A stretch of DNA of 5,462 nucleotides from NCBI GenBank assembly GCA_027622355.1, contig JAQBZT010000205.1:1-5462 (forward strand). Direction: 5' to 3'. Positions 1 through 4,496 of this stretch are shown piece after piece. The translations under genes and the position numbers were made by a program. The notes under the pieces were generated by a model. It was given only the letters and a program-made list of their open reading frames with translations, did not search any database and had not been told where the DNA came from. Source of the stretch: a bacterium. Its GTDB lineage: Bacteria; UBA8248. Position 1 is the stretch's first letter; each line of letters opens with the position of its first letter.

Positions 1-28
1 TGAGCCGAGAAATACTAATCTGCGACAT
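1..28 (-). CDS. Possible start of a further minus-strand gene (9 codons visible)
   Basis: An ATG at 28 opens a frame reading MSQISISRL to the left edge, with AAGG eight bases upstream. In many Proteobacteria-like genomes rpoN is followed by hpf, ptsN or hprK, so a gene is expected here. Nine residues are too few to identify a family. The frame may be chance. Confidence 0.25.
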
Positions 29-82
29 TATTCATACCTTATTCAACGGAATTCAAGTATTTAACAAATGAAACCTCATGAA

Positions 83-108
83 ACACATTATGTGTGGCAC
101 ATTTTTTT
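83..108. other. Two overlapping small dyads followed by a T-run on the plus strand
   Basis: ACACAT-T-ATGTGT (83-95) and ATGTG-TGG-CACAT (90-102) share the ATGTG segment, so only one can form at a time. The second is followed on the plus strand by a run of T to 108, giving a terminator-like shape with a weak 5-bp stem. No plus-strand gene is visible upstream within the window, so its use is uncertain. Confidence 0.2.
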
Positions 109-150
109 CGATGATGGATTCGGGCGGAGATGCGTGCAAGCCAAAAGGGT

Positions 151-164
151 GGAACAAATGTTCC
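151..164. promoter_or_regulatory. Palindrome GGAACA-TT-TGTTCC, possible operator
   Basis: A perfect 6-bp inverted repeat with a 2-bp centre, which also fits GAAC-N4-GTTC, the LexA box core known from Bacillus and several other phyla. It would sit at about +11 to +24 of a transcript starting from the TATAAT at 182-187. The dyad is seen directly; which protein binds it, if any, is a guess. Confidence 0.3.
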
Positions 165-181
165 CCCATATGAGGACTCCA

Positions 182-187
182 ATTATA
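182..187 (-). promoter_or_regulatory. Perfect TATAAT -10-like element reading leftward
   Basis: TATAAT lies 66 nt after the rpoN stop on the same strand. The -35 region at 17-base spacing (TATTTC) is a poor match and no TG extension is present. If active it would start a transcript near 175 toward the left edge. A perfect palindrome lies 17 bases downstream. Confidence 0.3.
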
Positions 188-197
188 CCCGAAATCA

Positions 198-239
198 CCG
201 GCGGGAAATAGCGGCGATGCGAAACCGAGATGCCGCCGG
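198..239 (-). other. GC-rich stem-loop just downstream of rpoN
   Basis: CCGGCGG (239-233 on the minus strand) pairs perfectly with CCGCCGG (204-198) around a loop of about 28 nt that can itself form smaller pairs. It begins 14 nt after the rpoN stop, where a terminator is expected. No T-run follows, so it is not a classical intrinsic terminator. It may protect the transcript 3' end or assist factor-dependent termination. Confidence 0.3.
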
Positions 240-253
240 AAAGGGATTGAAAA

Positions 254-1705
254 TCAATGAAATTGGCGGCGCCGGCTGGCGGAGGGAAGGCGCAGCTCCT
301 TGCGGTATTTCGTCACCGTTCGGCGGGCGATGACCACATCCTTTTCCCGCAGTTTCTCGACAATCTCCTGGTCGGTGAGCGGTTTTTTCTTGTCCTCCTG
401 CTCCACGATGTGCCGTAGCCGCTCCTTCACCGCCACCGAAGAGGTGTTCTCGCCGCCGCCGCGGGATTCGAGTCCGCTATGGAAAAAGTATTTCAGGCTG
501 AACACCCCCTGCGGGGTCTCCATGTACTTGCCCGTCGTTACGCGGCTGACCGTCGATTCGTGCATTTCGATATCTTCGGCCACATCCCGGAGCACAAGCG
601 GGCGTAAATGGTTGACGCCGTGGTTGAGAAATTCTTCCTGAAATTTTACGATGCTCCGGGCGACCTTCATGATCGTTTGACGCCGCTGTTCGATGCTCTT
701 CAGGAACCAGAGGGCGGCCCGCATCCGCTCCTCCAGGTATTTTCGCGCCTCGGGAGGCGTTCCGTCCCGGTTTTCCAGCATGGAATGAAACATCGGGCTG
801 ACGCGAAGCGGCGGCAGTCCGTCATCGTTCAGGATGATATCGAAATCAGCCTCTCTTTTAATGACCGTGATGTCGGGCACAGCGACCTCTACCCGCTCTT
901 CGGAAAAGCGGGCGCCCGGGTTGGGGTTCAGGCTGCGGATCAGATTGACCGCTTCGATAATCTCCTCCACGGACACCTTGTTCTGACGTGACAGGCGGAC
1001 AAAATGCCGATCGTGGAGGTTCTCGATGTTGTCCAGGAGCAGGCGCTCGGCCAGCTCATGGATCTTCTTCTCGTCCTTTCCGAGCCCCCCGCGCAGGTTT
1101 TTCAACTGCAGCAAGAGGCACTCCTGGAGGTTTCTCGCCCCAATGCCCGGCGGGTCGAATTCATGAATCAGCGCCAGCGCCCGTTCGCCCACCTCGGCCG
1201 AGAGGCCCGCCCTGGCGGCCAGTTCCTCCGGCGAGGCCTGAAGATACCCGGAATCGTCGATATTCCCGATGATTTCGGCGGCCACGTGCCGCGTATCTTC
1301 ATCGGCCGCGGTGAGATTCAGCTGCCATTCCAGATGCTCGTGGAGTGTCTCGGACACGCTGAGGGTCTGTTCGTAGGAAGGAAAATCCCCATCGCTCGCA
1401 ATCGAGGGAAGCGAGGAAGAGTGCGAGGTGTCCTGCACGATGTTTTCCCATTCGATTTCGACCTCTCCCCGCTCGTCCGTCTGGGTGTCGGGCAAATCCT
1501 CCGGGGATTCGGGCATCTCCCCATCCGCCACCTCTTTGACTTCCTCTACGGAATCTTCCAGGACCGGATTCTCCTGCAGTTCCTGCTGCACCGCCTGCTG
1601 AAGCTCAAGGCGCGTCAGCGGCAAAAGGCCGATCGCCTGCTGCAGCATCACCGTCATGACGAGGCGCTGCTCGTGGCGAAGCTGAAGGCGGGGCTGGAGC
1701 GTCAC
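254..1705 (-). CDS. rpoN: RNA polymerase sigma-54 factor
   Basis: RpoN directs RNA polymerase to -24/-12 promoters, where opening requires an AAA+ enhancer-binding protein. The product is 483 residues, normal for the family. Region I, Gln/Leu-rich, spans 1-50 and ends LQENPVLE. Region II (51-110) is acidic and variable. The core-binding domain starts near 115 and includes FDPPGIGARNLQECLLLQL (183-201) and LNPNPGARF (259-267). The DNA-binding part has a helix-turn-helix around 371-392 (LRDVAEDIEMHESTVSRVT), which contacts the -12 region. The RpoN box ARRTVTKYRK (460-469) contacts the -24 element and differs from the canonical ARRTVAKYRE only at two positions. The start is GTG at 1705 with a good ribosome binding site. 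The region I motif usually read as MTPQLQQ is MTVMLQQ here, a small deviation. It is the last gene of the lptC-A-B-rpoN operon, and the promoter ahead of lptC looks sigma-54-type, which suggests self-regulation. Confidence 0.97.
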   Translation of the reverse strand: MTLQPRLQLRHEQRLVMTVMLQQAIGLLPLTRLELQQAVQQELQENPVLEDSVEEVKEVADGEMPESPEDLPDTQTDERGEVEIEWENIVQDTSHSSSLPSIASDGDFPSYEQTLSVSETLHEHLEWQLNLTAADEDTRHVAAEIIGNIDDSGYLQASPEELAARAGLSAEVGERALALIHEFDPPGIGARNLQECLLLQLKNLRGGLGKDEKKIHELAERLLLDNIENLHDRHFVRLSRQNKVSVEEIIEAVNLIRSLNPNPGARFSEERVEVAVPDITVIKREADFDIILNDDGLPPLRVSPMFHSMLENRDGTPPEARKYLEERMRAALWFLKSIEQRRQTIMKVARSIVKFQEEFLNHGVNHLRPLVLRDVAEDIEMHESTVSRVTTGKYMETPQGVFSLKYFFHSGLESRGGGENTSSVAVKERLRHIVEQEDKKKPLTDQEIVEKLREKDVVIARRTVTKYRKELRLPSASRRRQFH

Positions 1706-1712
1706 CGTTGTT

Positions 1713-1717
1713 TCCTC
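1713..1717 (-). promoter_or_regulatory. Ribosome binding site deciding the rpoN GTG start
   Basis: GAGGA lies seven bases before GTG at 1705, in the 30-nt gap after lptB. The GTG start places the conserved LQLRHEQRLVM segment at residues 7-17, the usual position for sigma-54. The nearest in-frame ATG, at residue 17, would delete that segment. Confidence 0.6.
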
Positions 1718-1735
1718 ATTGTGAAAATTTACGGA

Positions 1736-2512
1736 CTAAAGCCGAAAGGACTCGCCCAGGTAAACGTCCCTGGCTTTTCCGCTCTCGGCGATGGTCTTCG
1801 GGTCACCAGATTCGAGTATCTTTCCTTCGCTGATGATGTAGGCCCGGTGAGAGATCTGGAGCGCCTCGCGGACGTTGTGATCGGTGAGCAACACGCCAAT
1901 GTTCCGCTCACAAAGACCCCGAACGATGCCCTGAATCTCGTTCACCACGATCGGGTCGATGCCGGCGAAAGGCTCATCGAGCAGGATAAAAGTAGGCGAG
2001 GTCGCCAGGGCGCGCGCAATTTCGACCCGGCGGCGCTCCCCGCCGGAGAGGGAAAATCCCTTGCTCCGCCGGACGTGTTCGAGGTTCAAGTCATGGATCA
2101 GTTCCTCCGCCCGCTGTTTTCTCGAAGCGGAGGTGCCCGGCATCAGCTCCAGGATGGCGAGAATGTTGTCCTCCACCGTGAGCCGCCGGAAGACGGACGC
2201 CTCCTGCGGCAGATAGCTGATCCCCATGCGCGCCCGGCGGTACATCGGCTCGCCCGTGATCTCCCGGCCGTTCAGAAGAACCGCCCCTTCGTCCGGGGCA
2301 ATGAGGCCGACGATCATGTAGAAAATCGTCGTCTTCCCTGCCCCGTTCGGCCCGAGGAGGCCGACAATTTCCCCCGGTGCCACTTCCAGGTCCACGCCGT
2401 CGACAACACGCCTCCCGGCAAAACTCTTCACAAGCCCCCGCGCACCCAGCGTATGCGCCGAAAGATCGCCCGGGGAGCCCGCTTCCATTGATGCTCTTTT
2501 ATGCTGGATCAT
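1736..2512 (-). CDS. lptB: LPS export ABC transporter ATP-binding protein LptB
   Basis: LptB is the cytoplasmic ATPase that dimerises under LptFG and powers LPS extraction from the inner membrane. The product is 258 residues, against about 240 for the family. All ABC motifs are intact: Walker A GPNGAGKT (54-61), Q-loop Gln in LPQEASVF (101-108), signature LSGGE (155-159), Walker B FILLDEP (175-181) with catalytic Glu180, and the H-loop His212 in LLTDHNVRE. The C-terminal YLGESFRL matches the end typical of LptB and separates it from generic branched-chain amino-acid ATPases, which look similar in the core. The first start is ATG at 2512, three bases after the lptA stop but with no clear ribosome binding site; ATG at 2488 (residue 9) is an alternative and would give a more usual length. 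LptF and LptG are not in the window and must be encoded elsewhere. Confidence 0.95.
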   Translation of the reverse strand: MIQHKRASMEAGSPGDLSAHTLGARGLVKSFAGRRVVDGVDLEVAPGEIVGLLGPNGAGKTTIFYMIVGLIAPDEGAVLLNGREITGEPMYRRARMGISYLPQEASVFRRLTVEDNILAILELMPGTSASRKQRAEELIHDLNLEHVRRSKGFSLSGGERRRVEIARALATSPTFILLDEPFAGIDPIVVNEIQGIVRGLCERNIGVLLTDHNVREALQISHRAYIISEGKILESGDPKTIAESGKARDVYLGESFRL

Positions 2513-2515
2513 CGG

Positions 2516-3226
2516 TCACTTTTTGGGGGCGGGAGCGGGGCGCTTCTCTCCGCTCGGGAAAAGGGTCACGTTTACACGTTTCGATCTGCTTCCGTCCACA
2601 ACCGTCCGCTCTTCCTGCAGGAAGAGCGTGATCTTGTCGCCGATGATCAGGTTATCCCCCTCCCAGGCCTTCGGGTTGCCTGTCAAAATAGCGATACCGG
2701 TGCGCTCGTTGTAGTCCAGATTCTCCCCCGAGGCGAACTTCCCCTTGCCCTGGTTCACGAGGACATTCCCTGTCGCCACGAGCCGCTCGACAGAATTCTC
2801 GGGGGCCGCGGCGGGAGGCTTGGCCGCGGTCTTCTCCTTTGGATATTCCTTTTTCTTCGGATACTTCTTTGTATCTTTCTTTGGGTCTTTCTTCCCGTCC
2901 TTTTTCTTTTCCTCAAAATAGACGCGGAGCTTGTCCGACTTGATTTGCATTTCGCCCTGTGTCGCCACGACATCACCGATGAAATCCACGAAATGCAGCT
3001 TACTGAAGGCTTCCATTCGGTTGGACGTGATGTGAATCGGCTCTTGCTTTTTCGGTTTCGCGGCGGCCTTCGGAGCAGCCGCGGGGGGGCTGGGCGCAGT
3101 TGTCGGAGCAGCTACAGGGGGGCTGGGCACGGCCGTCGCCCCCGCGGCGCCCGTCACAAGAGCGGCCATCGCAAAGACGAAAAAGAATCCGCAGATGATG
3201 TTTTCCGCAGCCCGATGCACGCGCAT
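2516..3226 (-). CDS. lptA: Periplasmic LPS transport protein LptA, with Lys-rich insert
   Basis: LptA forms the periplasmic bridge that carries LPS from LptC to the outer-membrane LptDE complex. The product is 236 residues, somewhat longer than the usual 170-200. Residues 1-30 are a Sec-type signal peptide (hydrophobic stretch 10-28, likely cleavage near GAAGA-TA). A Pro/Ala-rich linker (31-60) follows, then the OstA beta-jellyroll: IHITSNRMEAF (64-74), DFIGDVVATQGEMQIKSDKL (81-100), then VATGNVLVNQGKGKFASGE (150-168), IAILTGNPKAWEGDNLIIG (179-197) and ITLFLQEERTVVDG (199-212). The domain is split by an insert at 107-143 that is strongly basic at first (14 Lys in residues 107-132) and then Pro/Ala-rich. 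The linker holds an 11-residue tandem duplication. The last residues (APAPKK) are also basic. Gaps to lptC and lptB are 3 nt each. Family assignment is firm; the role of the insert is unknown. Confidence 0.9.
   Translation of the reverse strand: MRVHRAAENIICGFFFVFAMAALVTGAAGATAVPSPPVAAPTTAPSPPAAAPKAAAKPKKQEPIHITSNRMEAFSKLHFVDFIGDVVATQGEMQIKSDKLRVYFEEKKKDGKKDPKKDTKKYPKKKEYPKEKTAAKPPAAAPENSVERLVATGNVLVNQGKGKFASGENLDYNERTGIAILTGNPKAWEGDNLIIGDKITLFLQEERTVVDGSRSKRVNVTLFPSGEKRPAPAPKK
2831..2908 (-). repeat. Lys-rich short-period repeat inside lptA (KKDP/KKDT/KKYP units)
   Basis: This DNA encodes LptA residues 107-132, a run of four-residue-like units KKDP, KKDT, KKYP, then KKKEYP and KEK. The coding strand is A-rich (AAGAAAGACCCAAAGAAAG and similar), in contrast to the GC-rich gene around it. 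The pattern suggests growth by replication slippage in steps of 12 nt. It lies between two strands of the jellyroll, at a probable loop. Confidence 0.6.
3071..3136 (-). repeat. 33-bp tandem repeat in lptA encoding an 11-residue duplication
   Basis: Two adjacent 33-bp units encode TAVPSPPVAAP (residues 31-41) and TTAPSPPAAAP (42-52). About 26 of 33 bases are shared, and the core CTGGGC next to a run of six or seven G on the plus strand is identical. The duplication lengthens the linker between the signal peptide and the OstA domain without changing frame. Confidence 0.6.
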
Positions 3227-3229
3227 GAA

Positions 3230-3868
3230 TCAGCCCTTCCTTTTCTTGGGGGCACCGGATTGGGCGGGGAGCGCCTTGTGGGGCGCCTTGCCGCCGGCTG
3301 CCGCGGCGTCCACGCCCTGGATGATTGCCCGCACGTTCCGCTCCAGCGTGAACTGACCCATATCCGTGCGGCCGAAAAGTCCCGTTCCCGTGAGCCGGAA
3401 AGTGCTATTCCGGAGAACAACCGGGTCTTTGGTCTCCACGTATTTCTTCTCGGAGTTGAAACGAAGCGACTCTGTCTCGACGATGTATCCATCGTCAGTG
3501 AGAATCCGGACGTTGCCCTCCAGCTGGATGTTGCGGGTCCGGTTCTCCATTACGCCGCGCTCGGCGTAGACATTCATTTTCTTCCCATCCTTGGGATAAA
3601 ACAGGATGTGCAGATTGCGCATCTGGGTGATGTCCTGCTTTTGATAGACTTTTGCCTGGTCCGCCCACAACTCCCACTCCTTCGCGCCCTTTTCGTTTTG
3701 CACGACATGGACGCGGTTGATTTGCAGATCCGCATCCGTGCCCAGCACCTTGATCTCGCCGAACTCGATCTGCGGCAGGGGGGAGCGGAACAGGTAGAAG
3801 GACACCACGGCGATCAGAAGAAGCATGGCGGTCAGGGTTGCTCTTTTGAGGAATTTGACCGAGAACAT
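3230..3868 (-). CDS. lptC: LPS export inner-membrane protein LptC
   Basis: LptC is the bitopic inner-membrane protein that receives LPS from the LptBFG extractor and hands it to periplasmic LptA. The product is 212 residues. It has a short basic N-terminus (KFLKR, 5-9), a single membrane helix at about 11-27, and a beta-jellyroll OstA/LptC domain from about 37 to 185. Typical family features are EWELWADQAKVY (64-75), the repeated pattern AERGVMENRTRNIQLEGNV (102-120), TESLRFNSEKKYVETKDPV (132-150) and LTGTGL (159-164). The C-terminal tail (186-212) is Ala/Gly/Pro/Lys-rich and probably disordered. The ATG at 3868 was preferred over an in-frame TTG at 3892, which lacks a ribosome binding site; the ATG has GGGA close upstream and places the membrane helix at the usual position. 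Only 3 nt separate it from lptA, so the two are cotranscribed. Length and motifs make LptC very likely. Confidence 0.9.
   Translation of the reverse strand: MFSVKFLKRATLTAMLLLIAVVSFYLFRSPLPQIEFGEIKVLGTDADLQINRVHVVQNEKGAKEWELWADQAKVYQKQDITQMRNLHILFYPKDGKKMNVYAERGVMENRTRNIQLEGNVRILTDDGYIVETESLRFNSEKKYVETKDPVVLRNSTFRLTGTGLFGRTDMGQFTLERNVRAIIQGVDAAAAGGKAPHKALPAQSGAPKKRKG
3235..3241 (-). promoter_or_regulatory. Ribosome binding site of lptA inside the lptC end
   Basis: AGGAAGG lies within the last lptC codons, eight bases before the lptA ATG at 3226. It supports that ATG as the start and suggests that lptA translation is coupled to lptC. Confidence 0.55.
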
Positions 3869-3940
3869 GATTTCCCAGGGTCCCGAAAGCAAAATGGGCG
3901 CACACTTGCACAGGGGCGGCGGGATTGCAGTTTCTGCTTT

Positions 3941-3957
3941 ACTTCCTGCAAGCCTGT
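3941..3957 (-). repeat. Direct repeat copy 2, at the predicted operon transcription start
   Basis: ACAGGCTTGCAGGAAGT matches copy 1 apart from one deleted G and two substitutions, both in the dyad centre. The core dyad CTTGC-A-GGAAG has one broken pair. The predicted +1 of the sigma-54 promoter (about 3955) falls inside it, so a bound protein would block initiation. Confidence 0.45.
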
Positions 3958-3965
3958 TCTATACT

Positions 3966-3981
3966 TGCAAATATGATGCCA
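3966..3981 (-). promoter_or_regulatory. Putative sigma-54 (-24/-12) promoter of the lptC-lptA-lptB-rpoN operon
   Basis: TGGCATCATATTTGCA matches the consensus TGGCACG-N4-TTGCW with only two mismatches, in the less critical last bases of the -24 block. The invariant GG (3980-3979) and GC (3968-3967) have exactly ten bases between them. The predicted transcription start is near 3955, giving an untranslated leader of about 87 nt before the lptC ATG at 3868. It is the right strand and lies in the only sizeable gap ahead of the operon. The spacing and motif are seen directly; activity is inferred. No enhancer-binding-protein site 80-150 bp upstream is recognised, and such sites would fall inside tsaE. 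Confidence 0.5.
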
Positions 3982-3998
3982 CTTCCAGGAAGCCCTGT
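3981..3998 (-). repeat. Direct repeat copy 1 with internal dyad, upstream of the -24 element
   Basis: ACAGGGCTTCCTGGAAGT contains the perfect inverted repeat CTTCC-T-GGAAG. Its last base is the first T of the -24 box. A second copy lies 40 bp further along in the direction of lptC. The pair could be operators for a dimeric regulator, but no regulator gene is in the window. Confidence 0.45.
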
Positions 3999-4001
3999 AA
4001 A
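3996..4001 (-). promoter_or_regulatory. Possible sigma-70-type -35 element upstream of lptC
   Basis: TTTACA matches the TTGACA consensus at 5 of 6 positions. It is followed after 17 bases by CATCAT (3973-3978), a weak 4 of 6 match to TATAAT. That -10 lies inside the -24/-12 element described separately, so the two promoter types would compete for the same DNA. The match is modest and could be chance in an AT-richer gap. Confidence 0.3.
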
Positions 4002-4064
4002 GACCTGATTTCTAGGGATAGAATACGCAGCAAACGAGATGCCCCGAGGGGGTGGGCGAGCGCC

Positions 4065-4496
4065 CTAGCCACCGAGCCGGATACGGCGGCGGTGGGCGTC
4101 TAGCACATCGATCTGGACCCGATGGGCCTCCGGATAGGTGTGCGCCCTCAGTTTTTCCGCCCATTCGAAGATGAGGATTTCCCCGGCGTCGGTGGCCTCT
4201 CCCAGATCCAGATCGTCGGGGTCGAAATTCGCGGGCAGCCGGTACAGATCCACGTGCCGGACCGGCGGCTGCGTCGGGTGATGGGTCATGTACACGAAAG
4301 TGGGGCTGCGGACGCTCCGCCCTTCCCCGCCCGGGAGGCCGTGAACGAGTCCACGGACAAATACGCTTTTCCCCGCCCCGACCTCTCCATAGATCAGAAC
4401 GATGGACCCGGGAACGAGGCTTCCGGCGAAACGGCCGCCGAGCCGCTCCGTCTCTTCGGGGGATTGGGTGATCGTCTCTTCGGGAGCGGGCGTCAA
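4065..4496 (-). CDS. tsaE: tRNA threonylcarbamoyladenosine biosynthesis ATPase TsaE
   Basis: TsaE is the P-loop ATPase that works with TsaB and TsaD to make t6A at position 37 of ANN-decoding tRNAs, in the cytoplasm. The product is 143 residues with the proposed TTG start, close to the usual family length of about 150. Motifs in order are Walker A GEVGAGKS (37-44), the switch-like RSPTF (63-67), HVDLYRL (81-87) with the conserved Asp, and IFEWAEKL (109-116), which matches the family's E-W motif. The frame stays open upstream to 4742, but that stretch is Arg/Gly-rich and antiparallel to nothing recognisable; it is simply another frame of nnr. TTG at 4496 was chosen because it directly precedes the conserved N-terminal region, overlaps the nnr stop as TTGA, and has GGAGGA nine bases upstream. 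The TsaE identity is firm and the start codon is likely but not proven. Confidence 0.93.
   Translation of the reverse strand: MTPAPEETITQSPEETERLGGRFAGSLVPGSIVLIYGEVGAGKSVFVRGLVHGLPGGEGRSVRSPTFVYMTHHPTQPPVRHVDLYRLPANFDPDDLDLGEATDAGEILIFEWAEKLRAHTYPEAHRVQIDVLDAHRRRIRLGG

Noticed and set aside
95..110. Plus-strand TGGCACATTTTTTTCG as a sigma-54 promoter
   Set aside because: The -24 part is perfect, but the -12 part reads TTTCG, lacking the required G of the invariant GC, and no credible plus-strand gene follows.
130..333. Plus-strand open frame of 67 codons overlapping the rpoN 3' end
   Set aside because: It overlaps rpoN by about 80 nt, has low-complexity Arg/Gly content and no convincing ribosome binding site.
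1703..1720. Five-codon minicistron ATG AGG AAA CAA CGG TGA overlapping the rpoN start
   Set aside because: It has no ribosome binding site of its own and contains the one for rpoN. The overlap is most easily explained by chance.
1004..2491. Long plus-strand open frame of 495 codons antisense to rpoN and lptB
   Set aside because: It mirrors two unmistakable conserved genes on the other strand and crosses their boundary. Its translation is Arg/Leu/Gly-rich with no recognisable motif. Long antisense frames are common in GC-rich DNA.
2501..3976. Long plus-strand open frame of 491 codons antisense to lptA and lptC, with a hydrophobic stretch resembling a membrane helix
   Set aside because: The hydrophobic stretch is just the antisense of the Lys-rich lptA insert (AAG and AAA read as CTT and TTT). 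No family is recognised and the sense genes are certain.
4030..4067. Intrinsic terminator after tsaE
   Set aside because: Short GC pairs such as GGGC-GCTC-GCCC and CCCC-TC-GGGG exist just after the stop, but no T-run follows either, so termination here is not supported.
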